Shown here piece by piece: positions 1 through 9,103 of a DNA stretch of 64,000 nucleotides. The stretch is from Micropruina glycogenica (GTDB lineage Bacteria > Actinomycetota > Actinomycetes > Propionibacteriales > Propionibacteriaceae), in assembly GCF_900289045.1 (NCBI RefSeq), contig NZ_LT985188.1, positions 1,798,001-1,862,000 of the forward strand, read 5' to 3'. The position numbers and the translations under genes were made by a program. The notes beneath the pieces are model-generated. The model was not told where the DNA came from. It made no database searches and was given only the letters and a program-made list of their open reading frames with translations. Every line of letters starts with the position of its first letter. Positions within the stretch are counted from its first letter, which is position 1.

Positions 1-168
1 CCACCCGAGGCCGTCGTCACGCTCCGCGGCCTCTACCAGCGGGCCCGGTTCACCCGGCGTCCGGTGAGTGCGGCCGACGTCGACGCGGCCCGCACCGCGC
101 TGGCCGCCATCGCCGCCGCCCTCGACGCCGCCGCGCCGGCCGAACCCACCCCCGAGGGCCGGCCGTGA
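1..168 (+). CDS. DUF4129-type protein, C-terminal fragment
   Basis: The open frame enters from the left edge and stops at 166-168, so only the last 55 residues are visible. The segment around LYQRARFTRRPVSAADVDAA resembles the C-terminal tail of DUF4129 membrane proteins, which in actinobacteria sit next to MoxR and DUF58 genes. Those genes follow here, which supports the call. The stop overlaps the next start (GTGA), so the genes are translationally coupled. The biochemical role of the family is not established. The call rests on a short tail plus context. Confidence 0.6.
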   Translation, partial: PPEAVVTLRGLYQRARFTRRPVSAADVDAARTALAAIAAALDAAAPAEPTPEGRP

Positions 169-638
169 CCGGCAAGGCTCTGGTGCTGCGCGTGGTGGGC
201 AGCGTCGCGCTCGGCACCGTGCTGGCCATCACCGGCGTTCTGGACGCCACCCACGCGGCCCTGCTCGCCCTGCTGCTGCTCGCCGCGCTGCTGCTGAGCG
301 CCCGGATGATCGACGACTACGAACCCGTCTGGCCCGCTCGGCAGAGCCCGATGCGGGCCGGCGGCCGCGCCGTGGTGAGCGACCTCTCGTGGCAGGTGTT
401 CGACCACAGCCGGCGGGTGGACGCCGCCGTCGCCGACCGTGTGCACCGCCTCGCGGTCGCCCGGCTGGCCGTGCTGGGCATCGACGCCACCGACCCCGCG
501 CAATGGCCGGAGGTCGAACGGCGACTGGGCCCCGCGATCGCGTCCGGCCTGGCCCACGACGAGCGCCCCACGGCGCGCACCCTGCAACTCTGGCTCGACG
601 CGATCGACCGGCTGAGCGACGAAAGGACCACGCGATGA
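165..638 (+). CDS. small membrane protein of the MoxR/DUF58 operon
   Basis: This 157-residue protein begins at a GTG that overlaps the preceding stop. Residues about 5-45 form two closely spaced hydrophobic stretches separated by a short DATHAA turn. The remainder is soluble, helical and charged. I recognise no catalytic motif. Its stop overlaps the ATG of the MoxR ATPase (ATGA), so it is made together with that protein. A protein of this layout commonly accompanies MoxR-DUF58-DUF4129 clusters in actinobacteria. A structural or partner role for the membrane complex is inference. Confidence 0.6.
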   Translation: MTGKALVLRVVGSVALGTVLAITGVLDATHAALLALLLLAALLLSARMIDDYEPVWPARQSPMRAGGRAVVSDLSWQVFDHSRRVDAAVADRVHRLAVARLAVLGIDATDPAQWPEVERRLGPAIASGLAHDERPTARTLQLWLDAIDRLSDERTTR

Positions 639-1609
639 CGCACGACCCCCTCACTGTTGCCGAGGTGGCTCGACTCGGCGACGCGATTCTGGCCGAGGTC
701 GGCACCGCGGTGGTGGGCATGGACGACCCGCTGCGCATCGCCCTGGCCACCGTGCTGGCCGGTGGCCACGTGTTGTTCGAAGATGTGCCGGGCACCGGCA
801 AGACCCTGGCCGCCCGCAGCCTCGCCACCACCCTGGGCCTCGATTTCGCCAGGCTGCAATGCACCCCCGACCTGCTGCCCAGCGACGTCACCGGGTCGAG
901 CGTGTGGGATCCGGAGCGCCGTGATTTCGTGTTTCGGCCCGGCCCGGTGTTCACCGGCCTGTTCCTGGCCGACGAAATCAACCGCACCGCCCCCAAGACC
1001 CAATCGGCGCTCCTCGAAGCGATGGCCGAACGGCAGGTCACCGTCGAGGGCGTCAGCCGTGCGCTGCCGCAACCGTTTCACGTGATGGCGACCTCGAACC
1101 CCGTCGAGTACGAGGGCACCTACCCGTTGCCTGAAGCCCAACTCGACCGGTTCATGGTGCGGCTCGCGGTCGGCTACCCCACCGGCGCCGGCGAGCGCGA
1201 GGTGCTCACCCGGCGAATCGCCCGGCAGCAGGAGGCTGCGCCGGTGCGTCAGGTAGTCGAGGCGAGCACCGTGCTGGCCATGCAGGGCGGCGTCGAAGCC
1301 CTTGACGTCGACCCCGACGTGGTCGGCTACTGCGTCGACCTGGTGGCCGCGACCCGCAACCATCCGGCGCTCGAGGTCGGCGCTTCGCCGCGTGGTTCGC
1401 AGAACCTGATGCTGCTGGCCCGTGCCGTCGCCGTGCTCGAGGGCCGCGAACTGGTGCTGCCCGAAGACGTCAAGCAGGTCGCGGTGCCGGTGTTGGCCCA
1501 CCGGCTGACCCTGACCGCGACGTCGTGGGCGTCCGGGCGCCGCCCCGAAGATGTGGTCACCGGGCTACTGGCCTCGGTGCCGACGCCGTCCACCGTTCGG
1601 CAGGGCTGA
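635..1609 (+). CDS. MoxR-family AAA+ ATPase
   Basis: The 324-residue product is a MoxR-type AAA+ ATPase, a class of chaperone-like ATPases that act with von Willebrand-type or DUF58 partners. Walker A is GTGKT at about residues 53-57 and Walker B is LADEINR at about 111-117. The sensor-like region SNPVEYEGTYPLPEAQLDRF follows. The frame is open much further upstream, but ATG 635 is chosen because it overlaps the previous stop (ATGA) and gives the usual family length of 320-330. The stop overlaps the ATG of the DUF58 gene, so ATPase and partner are coupled. The client process is unknown. Confidence 0.93.
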   Translation: MTHDPLTVAEVARLGDAILAEVGTAVVGMDDPLRIALATVLAGGHVLFEDVPGTGKTLAARSLATTLGLDFARLQCTPDLLPSDVTGSSVWDPERRDFVFRPGPVFTGLFLADEINRTAPKTQSALLEAMAERQVTVEGVSRALPQPFHVMATSNPVEYEGTYPLPEAQLDRFMVRLAVGYPTGAGEREVLTRRIARQQEAAPVRQVVEASTVLAMQGGVEALDVDPDVVGYCVDLVAATRNHPALEVGASPRGSQNLMLLARAVAVLEGRELVLPEDVKQVAVPVLAHRLTLTATSWASGRRPEDVVTGLLASVPTPSTVRQG

Positions 1610-2898
1610 TGGCCGCCGTCCGCCGGGCCTGGCACGAGGCCGGCCGGCACGAGGCGGCGCTGGTGGCCGGCATCGTGCTGCTGCTGGCCGGGCTGGCGTT
1701 CGGACGGGCCGACGTGGCGCTGCTCGGCCTGCCGGCCATGCTCGGTGCCGTGTTCGCCCGCACCCGGCCCGCCCCGGCACCGCTGCTGGTCGGCGAACAG
1801 CCCGCCGCCGACGAGTCGCTCGACGGCATCACGTCGGCGATTCGCGTCTCGGGCGGCGAGTTGGCCCACGTGCGCGTCACCGCCCCGGGTCACCGCACCA
1901 CCGAGTTCGTCGCCCGGCTGCCGACGCAGGGCGGGCGCACGTTCACCCTCGAACTGGCCTCGCGCCGCACCGGCCCTCAGCGCACCGCCCTGGCAGATGT
2001 GCGCGGCTACAGCGACGGCTGGGAGTGCGAGGCCCCTGGGGTGGGCGACTCGACGCGGCTGGTGCTGCCCACCGTCACCCCGCTGACCCGGGTGCCCGTG
2101 CCGCGCCGGCTGCGCGGCCTGACCGGCCCGCGGGTGTCGCGGCGGTTCGGCGACGGCAGCGAACTGCGCGACGTGCACCCCTTCGTGCCCGGCGACCGGC
2201 TCAAACGCATCGACTGGCGGGCCACGGCACGTCGCTCACCCGACCTCGACACGCTGTACGTGCGCCGCACCTTCGCCGACGCCGAAGCCGCCGTGATGCT
2301 GGTCGTCGACTCGCGCGACGACGTGGGCCCCGACGTGCACACCTGGCGCGGTTTCGGTGAAAGCCGCGTCGACGAGGCGAGTTCGCTCGATCTGGCCCGC
2401 ACGGCCGCAGCCAGCGTGGCCCAGGCGCTCGTCGCGCACGGCGACCGGGTGGGGCTGGTCGATCTCGGCCGCAACGTGCGTGCGTTACCGCCCGCGACCG
2501 GACGGCGCCACCTGCGCCGCGTGCTGCACGGGCTCGCGCTCGCGGCCCCGGCGGGCGAGCCGAGTGCAAGGGTGCGTGGGCCGCAGGTGCCTGCGGACGC
2601 CATGATCTACCTGTTCAGCACCATGCTCGACGACGCCATCGCCCACCTGGTGCGCACCTGGCGCAGCATGGGCCACCCGGTGGTGGTGGTCGACACGCTG
2701 CCGGACGTGCGGCCGGTCAGCCAGCCCAACCTGGCCATCGCCTGGCGCATCGTGGGCCTGGAACGGCGGCTGCGGCTCGACGGCCTGGCCCGCGAAGGTG
2801 TTCCGGTCGTGCGCTGGGCAGCCTCCGGCCGCACCCGGGCGGCCGCCACGCTCGACGCACTCGCCCGTGTGGCGGCTCGGCAGCGGGACTGGCGATGA
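1609..2898 (+). CDS. DUF58 domain-containing protein
   Basis: The 429-residue protein starts at an ATG overlapping the MoxR stop (TGATG). Two hydrophobic segments lie at about residues 15-47. The diagnostic DUF58 core FVPGDRLKRIDWRATAR is at about residues 192-208, followed by a vWA-like strand (VMLVVDSRDDVG). DUF58 proteins are membrane-anchored partners of MoxR ATPases, and the gene order here repeats that pairing. No enzyme activity is known for the family. The stop overlaps the next start (ATGA). Confidence 0.88.
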   Translation: MAAVRRAWHEAGRHEAALVAGIVLLLAGLAFGRADVALLGLPAMLGAVFARTRPAPAPLLVGEQPAADESLDGITSAIRVSGGELAHVRVTAPGHRTTEFVARLPTQGGRTFTLELASRRTGPQRTALADVRGYSDGWECEAPGVGDSTRLVLPTVTPLTRVPVPRRLRGLTGPRVSRRFGDGSELRDVHPFVPGDRLKRIDWRATARRSPDLDTLYVRRTFADAEAAVMLVVDSRDDVGPDVHTWRGFGESRVDEASSLDLARTAAASVAQALVAHGDRVGLVDLGRNVRALPPATGRRHLRRVLHGLALAAPAGEPSARVRGPQVPADAMIYLFSTMLDDAIAHLVRTWRSMGHPVVVVDTLPDVRPVSQPNLAIAWRIVGLERRLRLDGLAREGVPVVRWAASGRTRAAATLDALARVAARQRDWR

Positions 2899-3485
2899 CC
2901 AGGTGGCTGCGCACGTTGCGGGCCGAGATTCCGGTGCTGGCCCGGCTGCCCGATCAGGGCTGGCGACCCCGGCCGGCGGTGCAGGTCGACCTCGGCCCCG
3001 CGGTTCCCGGGTGGGCGCTGCGCGCCCTGGCCGCGGTCGCCACAGCGACGCTGGCCACGATCTGCCTGCAGCGCTCGGGCGTGGGCGCCTGGCTGGGGTG
3101 GACCATCGTGGTGGTGGCCACGGCGCTGATGGCCGCGCGTCCGTCCACCCTGGTGGCGCAGACCACGCTGGTGGTGAGCGGGCTGCTGTTCGCGTTGGCC
3201 GGCAGCGGACCCTTCGACCCGGTCGTGTTCGTGCTGATTCCGCTGGGCTACACGGCCCACGAGCTGGCCTGGTGGGCCGAACGGACGGCCTGGACGTGCC
3301 GGGTCGAGCTGCGCGCCCTCGCCGCCGGCCACGGCCGGGGCCTGGTGCTGGTCGCGGGCGCCGCGGCGCTCGGCGTGGTGATGTGGCTGGCGCCCCGACC
3401 GTCCGCCGCGTTGGTCGTGGCCGGCGGGGTGGCCCTGGTGGTGCTCACCTGGCTGGTGGTCGGCAACCGCGCCGATCGGGTGTGA
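2895..3485 (+). CDS. membrane protein closing the MoxR operon
   Basis: This 196-residue protein begins at an ATG overlapping the DUF58 stop. After about 35 soluble residues it has roughly five or six hydrophobic segments (from about residue 36 to 190), including ALRALAAVATATLATI and AALVVAGGVALVVLTWLVVG. I do not recognise a named family. Coupling to DUF58 suggests it belongs to the same membrane assembly, which is inference from position. It is the last gene of the operon. The next gene is convergent, with 3 bp between the stops. Confidence 0.6.
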   Translation: MTRWLRTLRAEIPVLARLPDQGWRPRPAVQVDLGPAVPGWALRALAAVATATLATICLQRSGVGAWLGWTIVVVATALMAARPSTLVAQTTLVVSGLLFALAGSGPFDPVVFVLIPLGYTAHELAWWAERTAWTCRVELRALAAGHGRGLVLVAGAAALGVVMWLAPRPSAALVVAGGVALVVLTWLVVGNRADRV

Positions 3486-3488
3486 GTG

Positions 3489-3812
3489 CTACCCGAACAC
3501 CCAGAAGGCGGCCACGATCATCGGCGTCAGGCCCAGCACGATCGCCGGATGCCAGGGCTTCTGGCGGTTGAGCAGCAGCACGCCGGCGGCCCCGAGCAGC
3601 CCGATCACGCCCGTCATCGCCCAGAGGCCCAGCTGCGAGTCGCGGGGCAGGTCGGTGCGGCCGCGGCCCGCCACGTAGAGCGCGAGCACGCTGGCGACGA
3701 ACCCCACGATGCCGCCCACCAGCACCGACACGGTGAGCCGCTGCACGAGGTCGAGGCTTTTAGCCTCGCCCTCGCTCGTGGGCTCCATCTCGTCATTCAT
3801 ACCGCTGGGCAT
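3489..3812 (-). CDS. small two- or three-helix membrane protein
   Basis: The protein has 107 residues. The N-terminal 20 are polar and acidic, then come hydrophobic stretches at about 27-48 (VSVLVGGIVGFVASVLALYV), 63-80 and 88-105. A GAAAGAAGG-like ribosome site lies about 10 bases before ATG 3812; an in-frame ATG four codons later is the alternative start. No family is recognised. It is convergent with the MoxR operon, and the GH3 gene ends about 70 bp upstream. Confidence 0.6.
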   Translation of the reverse strand: MPSGMNDEMEPTSEGEAKSLDLVQRLTVSVLVGGIVGFVASVLALYVAGRGRTDLPRDSQLGLWAMTGVIGLLGAAGVLLLNRQKPWHPAIVLGLTPMIVAAFWVFG

Positions 3813-3881
3813 GCGCGAATCGCCTTCTTTCAGAGGTTCGTCCCGATGCTATCGGCGTCCGCCGGGGCCGCGCCCAACCGG

Positions 3882-6155
3882 TCAGCCGGCGGCGTTCGCG
3901 CGGTCGATCAGCTGCTGGACGTCGTCGAGGGTCACCGGGGCCCCGGGAAACGACGCCAACCGCCCGATCGGCAGCGAACCCAACATCTTGGCCAGACCCT
4001 CGTCGTTGGCCATCATCGAGGCGCCCGCGGCGTCCATGCCCTCGGTGCCGCCGCCGAACACCCCGGCCATCACCTGCTGCACGACCGGGCCGGCGATCGG
4101 GTCGCCCATCAGATCGGCCACCGAGCTGTTCAGGCTGAGCGGAATGCGCACCGTGTCGCCGGCCACCTCGACCGTGGCGGTCGCGCGCAGGTCACGACTG
4201 GACGCCCCGACCTCGACCGTGTACGCGCCACCCTCGACCACCCAGCGGTCGACCCGGACGTCCCAGTAGGCCAGGTCGTGGGCGCGCACGGTGAGTGTGA
4301 CCGACCTGGTCTCGCCGGCCTGCAGGTCGACCGAGGCGAACGCCTTCAACTCCCGCGGCGGGCGCTGCACAGACGAACCCGGCAGCGACGTGTAGAGCTG
4401 CACCACCTCGCGGCCGGCCACGGCTCCGGTGTTGGTCACGTCCAGGGTGACGGTGATGTCGCCGCCCTCGTCGAGTGACGCGGAAGCGTCGCTGTACCCG
4501 AACGTCGTGTACGACAGGCCGTGCCCGAACGGGTAGGCCACGTCGAGCTCGCGCTCGTCGTACCAGCGGTAGCCCACGAACAGTCCTTCGCCGTAGCGCA
4601 CGTGGCCGTACTCGCCGGGAAAGTTGCCGTAGCTCGGGTTGTCCTGCAGCCGCAGCGGAATGGTCTCGGTGAGCTTGCCCGAGGGGTTCACCGCACCGAA
4701 CAGCACGTCGGCGGTGGCCCCGCCGCCGGCCTGGCCGAGCAGCCAGCCCTCGACGATCGCGGGCACCCGGTCGCGGAACGGCAGCGCCACCGCGCCGCCG
4801 TTGCTCAGCACCACCACCACGTTCGGGTTGGCCGTCAGCACCGCGTCGAGCAGGGCGAGCTGCGCGGCGGGCAGGTTCATGTGGTCGCGGTCGTAGCCCT
4901 CGGACTCCTCGTCGGCGGGCAGCCCCAGAAACACCACGGCCACCTCAGCCTGCTTGGCGGCGGCCACGGCTTCGGCGGTCAGCGCGGCGGCGTCGCCCGA
5001 GCCGTCGAGGGTGAAACCGGCCGCGTAGGTGACCTCGCCCTCGCTCTGGGCACGCAGCTCGGTGAGCGCGGCGTCGAGCCGGGTCGGGTTGATCAGCGAC
5101 GAGCCCGCGCCCTGGTACCGCGGCTGCTCGGCGAACGCGCCGATCACCGCGATGCGTGCGGTGGGCGCGAGCGGCAGCACGCCCTCGTTCTTGAGCAGCA
5201 CGATGGAGCGCCCGGCGGCCTCACGGGCCAGGGCGTGGTGGGCGTCCACGTCGAGCGCGTCGATCGAGGGACGCGCCTGCGCCTTGCGAATCAGGTCCAG
5301 CACCCGGTTCGCGGCCAGGTCGAGGGCCGCCTCGTCGAGTCGTCCGTCGTGGACGGCGGCGACCAGTTGGGCGTCGGTGCGTCCGCCGCTGGCGGGCATT
5401 TCGAGATCGAGGCCGGCGGGCAGGCCGACCACCCGGTCGTTCACCGCACCCCAGTCGCTGACCACCAGGCCCTCGAAGCCCCACTCGCCGCGCAGCACGT
5501 CGGTGAGCAGCCACGGATCCTCCGAGGCGTACACGCCGTTGATGCGGTTGTACGAGCACATCACCGTCCACGGCTGCGACTCGGTGACGGCGTGGTGAAA
5601 CCCGCGCAGGTAGATCTCGCGCAGCGGACGGGCGTCGATGTCGGCGCTGACCCGCATGCGGTCGTCTTCTTGGTTGTTGGCCGCGAAGTGCTTCAGCGAA
5701 GCCCCGACACCCGTCGACTGAATGCCCTTGATCAGCGCGGCCCCCATCACGCCGGCCACGATCGGGTCTTCTGAGAAGTACTCGAAATTGCGTCCGCACA
5801 AGGGGGAACGCTTGATGTTGATGCCCGGGCCCAGAATCACCGCCACGTCGTTGACGGCCGACTCGACGCCCAGCGCCGCGCCCACCCGCTGGGCCAGCTC
5901 GGGGTCGAAACTCGAGCCGAGTCCCACCGCCGGCGGAAAGCAGGTGGCGGGAACACTCTCGGCCAGGCCCAGGTGGTCGCTGCTCGCCGCCTGCTTGCGC
6001 AGACCGTGCGGGCCGTCCGTCATCATCATCGAGGGCACGCCCAGCCGTGCGACGCCCTTGGTGGTCCAGAAGTCGGCGCCGCTGGTCAGCGCGGCCTTCT
6101 CGTCGAGGGTGAGGTCGGCGGCGGTGACGGGCGTGGACGGCTCGGGCTGGGTCAT
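3882..6155 (-). CDS. glycoside hydrolase family 3 beta-glucosidase-like protein
   Basis: The 757-residue enzyme hydrolyses beta-linked glycosides by a retaining mechanism (family knowledge). The N-terminal TIM-barrel region carries GLVVSDWGAV, with the catalytic nucleophile at about Asp234. The second domain holds SEGYDRDHMNLP, whose Glu (about 419) is the likely acid/base. The C-terminal part contains a fibronectin type III-like domain (GREVVQLYTSLPGSSVQRPPREL). No signal peptide is visible, so it probably acts in the cytoplasm on imported oligosaccharides or glycosides. No transporter lies beside it, so the substrate cannot be deduced. The ATG has a weak AAGG site before it. Confidence 0.92.
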   Translation of the reverse strand: MTQPEPSTPVTAADLTLDEKAALTSGADFWTTKGVARLGVPSMMMTDGPHGLRKQAASSDHLGLAESVPATCFPPAVGLGSSFDPELAQRVGAALGVESAVNDVAVILGPGINIKRSPLCGRNFEYFSEDPIVAGVMGAALIKGIQSTGVGASLKHFAANNQEDDRMRVSADIDARPLREIYLRGFHHAVTESQPWTVMCSYNRINGVYASEDPWLLTDVLRGEWGFEGLVVSDWGAVNDRVVGLPAGLDLEMPASGGRTDAQLVAAVHDGRLDEAALDLAANRVLDLIRKAQARPSIDALDVDAHHALAREAAGRSIVLLKNEGVLPLAPTARIAVIGAFAEQPRYQGAGSSLINPTRLDAALTELRAQSEGEVTYAAGFTLDGSGDAAALTAEAVAAAKQAEVAVVFLGLPADEESEGYDRDHMNLPAAQLALLDAVLTANPNVVVVLSNGGAVALPFRDRVPAIVEGWLLGQAGGGATADVLFGAVNPSGKLTETIPLRLQDNPSYGNFPGEYGHVRYGEGLFVGYRWYDERELDVAYPFGHGLSYTTFGYSDASASLDEGGDITVTLDVTNTGAVAGREVVQLYTSLPGSSVQRPPRELKAFASVDLQAGETRSVTLTVRAHDLAYWDVRVDRWVVEGGAYTVEVGASSRDLRATATVEVAGDTVRIPLSLNSSVADLMGDPIAGPVVQQVMAGVFGGGTEGMDAAGASMMANDEGLAKMLGSLPIGRLASFPGAPVTLDDVQQLIDRANAAG

Positions 6156-6232
6156 GAAGGTTTCCTTCGGTTCACGGATTCGGACGCGACGTCGCCCGCG
6201 TCATTGCGGGGAGATTGTCGATGCGCCTCAAG

Positions 6233-7225
6233 CTAGCACCGGGTGCTGTGGCGCGAGTTGGGTGGCGCGAGTCGGGCCAGCAGGGCGCGCTCCTCGGAGG
6301 GCTCGAGCCCCGATCGGCGTGCCCGGTCGAGGCCGCGCTCCACTTCGTCGGCCAGCACGCGGGCGATCGTGTCGTCGATCGGCCGGACGACCCCTCCCGC
6401 CGCCCGGTACGCCGCGTTGCTGCGGGTGGCGAAGCCCACCTTGGTGGCCGGCAACCACAACGGCAACGACCGCTCCCCCATCCAGTACCCGACATCGTGG
6501 GCCAGCAGCCACTCCTCGGACGCCGCCACCAGCCGTCCGTCGAAGCCCGTCACGCCCGCCGTGCGGGTCAGCACGTGCGCGAACGGCAGGCTGGCACCGA
6601 CGGCGTTCACCACGCCCACGGTGCCGCGCCGCCCGGCCGTAGCGATGAAGTCGGCCAGGTCGTCCACGTCGATCACCTGAACCCGTAGGCTGGGCGCCTC
6701 GGGCACCAGCACGTCACCGCCGCGCCGCAGCCGCCCCGGCCAGTAGCCGAAACGGTCGCTCGGGTCGCCCGGGCCTGCGATCAGCCCCGGACGCACGATC
6801 AGCAGCCGGTCGCGCACCCGATCGGCCGAGGCCCGCTCGCCGGCAACCTTCGCCTGGCCGTAGTCGTCGAGGTCGACGGGTTCGACCACCGCCGCGGCCT
6901 CGTCGGCGTTGGGTTCGTCGTTGCGGGCGTAGACCGACACCGTCGACACCAGGGTCCAGTGCGCCGCGCGATCACCCAGCGCCTGCAGCGCCGAGTCGAC
7001 CACATCGGTCGCCCAGGCCAGTTCGACGACCTCGTCCCAGTCGTCCAGCACCGAGTCGTAGGCACCAGGGCGGCGACGGTCGGCCTGAACCAGCCGGGCC
7101 CCCGCCGGAACCAGCGGCGTCTCGGTACGGGCCAGGCAGGTCACCTCGTCACCGGCGGCCAGGCAGCGGGCCGCCACCCGGGCACCGAGCCACCTGTTGC
7201 CGCCCAGAATCAGAACTTTTCGCAT
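6233..7225 (-). CDS. NAD-dependent epimerase/dehydratase-like (SDR) protein
   Basis: The protein starts MRKVLILGGNRWLGARVAARC, a Rossmann nucleotide-binding turn (GGNRWLG) at residues 8-14. ATG 7225 places this motif right at the N-terminus; a TTG four codons earlier is possible. Later segments (LVSTVSVYAR, DYGQAKVAGER, LIVRPGLIAGP) match the extended SDR layout, with the YxxxK pair as DYGQAK. The substrate is unknown. A glycerate kinase gene is divergent about 80 bp away. The family includes nucleotide-sugar epimerases and reductases, and nothing here distinguishes between them. Confidence 0.82.
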   Translation of the reverse strand: MRKVLILGGNRWLGARVAARCLAAGDEVTCLARTETPLVPAGARLVQADRRRPGAYDSVLDDWDEVVELAWATDVVDSALQALGDRAAHWTLVSTVSVYARNDEPNADEAAAVVEPVDLDDYGQAKVAGERASADRVRDRLLIVRPGLIAGPGDPSDRFGYWPGRLRRGGDVLVPEAPSLRVQVIDVDDLADFIATAGRRGTVGVVNAVGASLPFAHVLTRTAGVTGFDGRLVAASEEWLLAHDVGYWMGERSLPLWLPATKVGFATRSNAAYRAAGGVVRPIDDTIARVLADEVERGLDRARRSGLEPSEERALLARLAPPNSRHSTRC

Positions 7226-7304
7226 CAACCGATTCAACCGCAGCCGACGCGCCGGCCCAAGGTGTCATGATCGTAGGCACCCCGAACAGAGAGGCGGTCG
7301 ATCG

Positions 7305-8429
7305 ATGCGTGTCGTGCTCGCCCCCGACTCGTTCAAAGAGTCGATGACCGCCGCCGACGCCGCGGCCGCGATGGCCAGGGGCGTCCGCTCGGTGCACCCC
7401 GACTCCGAGTGCGTCGAGGTGCCGATGGCCGACGGCGGCGAGGGCACCACCGCTGCGCTGATGGCCGCGCTCGAGGGCCAGTGGCGCACCGTGCGCACCG
7501 CCGACGCCCTCGGCCGCCGCATCGAGGCCCGCTACGGCCTGACCGCCGACGGACTGGCCGTGATCGAGGTGGCCGAGTCGGTCGGCATCGGCCTGGTCGA
7601 GCCGGCCGACCGCGACGCCCTGCGGGCCAACTCGGCGGGTGTGGCCCCCCTCGTGATCGACGCCCTGGACGCCGGCGCGACCCGCCTGATCGTCGGCCTC
7701 GGCGGCACGGTGACCACCGACGGCGGCGCCGGCCTGCTGGCGGGGCTCGGCGCCATCTGGCTCGGCGTGGACGGCACGGTGCTCGACCCCCGTCCCGGGG
7801 CCCTGCTCGCCCTCGACCACGTCGACCTCACCGCGCTCGACAGGCGGCTGGCCGACACCACCATCGAGCTGGCCTGCGACGTGACCAACCCCTTGCTCGG
7901 CCCGTCGGGAGCCGCGGCGATCTTCGGCCCGCAAAAGGGTGCGACACCCGAACAGGTACCGGTGCTCGACGGCGTGCTGGCCAGGGTTGCCGACGCGCTG
8001 GTGGCGGCCGGACGCCCCGACGTGCGCGAGTTGCCCGGCTCAGGGGCGGCGGGCGGACTCGGCGCCGCATTCCTGGCACTGGGTGCCACGTTGCGGCCGG
8101 GGGTCGAGGTGGTTGCCGAGGCGGCGGGCCTGGACGACGCCGTCCGGGGCGCCGACCTGGTGCTGACCGGCGAGGGGTCGCTCGACCGGCAGACCCTGGC
8201 CGGCAAGACGCCCGCCGGGGTGGCCGCGGTGGCCGCCCGGCACGGGGTGCCGGTGATCGCGTTCGCCGGGCGGCTGGGCGACGGCGCGGACGAGCTCGTG
8301 GGAAGGGGTTTCGTCGCCGTGCAGTCGATCACTCGCGGGCCTGGCACGTTGGCCGATGCGCTGCGCGAGGGGCCCGCGAACCTCGAACGGGCGGTCGCCA
8401 CGGCGCTGCGCATTCGCGCCCTCGGCTAG
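7305..8429 (+). CDS. glxK: glycerate kinase
   Basis: The 374-residue protein belongs to the glycerate kinase type 1 (GlxK/GarK) family, which phosphorylates D-glycerate, generally to 2-phosphoglycerate. Family signatures are at the N-terminus (VVLAPDSFKESMTA), in PMADGGEGTTAAL, in the glycine-rich VGLGGTVTTDGGAG and in LTGEGSLDRQTLAGKTPAGVA. ATG 7305 is chosen over the longer upstream frame because it gives the standard start and has a GAGG site before it. No glyoxylate-pathway gene is adjacent. The symbol reflects family similarity; glxK versus garK cannot be decided here. Confidence 0.9.
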   Translation: MRVVLAPDSFKESMTAADAAAAMARGVRSVHPDSECVEVPMADGGEGTTAALMAALEGQWRTVRTADALGRRIEARYGLTADGLAVIEVAESVGIGLVEPADRDALRANSAGVAPLVIDALDAGATRLIVGLGGTVTTDGGAGLLAGLGAIWLGVDGTVLDPRPGALLALDHVDLTALDRRLADTTIELACDVTNPLLGPSGAAAIFGPQKGATPEQVPVLDGVLARVADALVAAGRPDVRELPGSGAAGGLGAAFLALGATLRPGVEVVAEAAGLDDAVRGADLVLTGEGSLDRQTLAGKTPAGVAAVAARHGVPVIAFAGRLGDGADELVGRGFVAVQSITRGPGTLADALREGPANLERAVATALRIRALG

Positions 8430-8433
8430 CCGC

Positions 8434-8531
8434 CGGTCGAGCGTGTCGAGGCCCTTCGCTGGTCGAGCTTGTCGAGACCGTGCGAAGACCCCTCACCGCC
8501 GCGCCTCGATGAGCTCGACCAGCGAGAGGGG
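8434..8531 (+). repeat. GGTCGAGC-type palindromic intergenic repeat cluster
   Basis: Between the glycerate kinase and siroheme genes lie three related copies of a motif of the form GGTCGAGCnnGTCGAGACC, one in inverse orientation near the end (CTCGATGAGCTCGACCAGCG). They can fold into stem-loops between the convergent genes. The same motif recurs near 27062, 34378, 37739, 37970 and 41958, so it is a dispersed intergenic repeat rather than a gene-specific terminator. Confidence 0.7.
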
Positions 8532-9005
8532 TCACAACCCTTCCCCGACCACGACCTCGACCAGCCGATCCCGAATGCGCCGCGCCCGCAGCGGATCGTG
8601 ACTGGTGATGGTGGCCACGGTGACCCCCTCGGCATGCCCGCTCGCGGGCGTCCAGGCCGAACCCTCGTCGGCCCGGTCGGCACGCACGCAGAACGTGTGC
8701 CAGGCCTCGGCCTCGGCCACCACGGCGGCGTTCACCTCGGCCGCATCGGTCAGCGCCAGCGCGTACCAGGCACCCGCCAGATCACCGGCGCGGTATCGCC
8801 GCGTGCGCACCGTGAGGGCCCCCGAGTCGGCCAGCGCCTGAAGGTCGGGCCGCACCGCGGGTGCGATCACCTCGACCACGGCTCCCGCCTCGACCAGCCG
8901 GGGCACCCGGCGGGCGGCGACCCGTCCGGCACCCACGACGACCACGCGCCGTCCGGCCAGCAACAGCCCGACCAGATAGGCGGGCGATCCGGCGCCGTCG
9001 GCCAT
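8532..9005 (-). CDS. precorrin-2 dehydrogenase/sirohydrochlorin ferrochelatase-type (CysG N-terminal) protein
   Basis: The 157-residue protein corresponds to the NAD-dependent N-terminal half of siroheme synthase, which oxidises precorrin-2 to sirohydrochlorin. The Rossmann motif VVVVGAGRVAARRV lies at about residues 20-33, followed by AGAVVEVIAP. ATG 9005 is preferred to a longer frame because an AAGGAGA ribosome site lies 6-8 bases before it. The methyltransferase domain and other siroheme genes are absent from the window, so the enzyme is the stand-alone type. The C-terminal ferrochelatase part looks reduced. Confidence 0.82.
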   Translation of the reverse strand: MADGAGSPAYLVGLLLAGRRVVVVGAGRVAARRVPRLVEAGAVVEVIAPAVRPDLQALADSGALTVRTRRYRAGDLAGAWYALALTDAAEVNAAVVAEAEAWHTFCVRADRADEGSAWTPASGHAEGVTVATITSHDPLRARRIRDRLVEVVVGEGL

Positions 9006-9103
9006 CGCGGTCTCCTTCGCAGTCGGTGCTGCCGTGGAGCCTGTCACATCTCGGCACCGACCGCGGCCGGATACGGCCGCCCGCCCCGCTCTACAGTGAT
9101 GCC

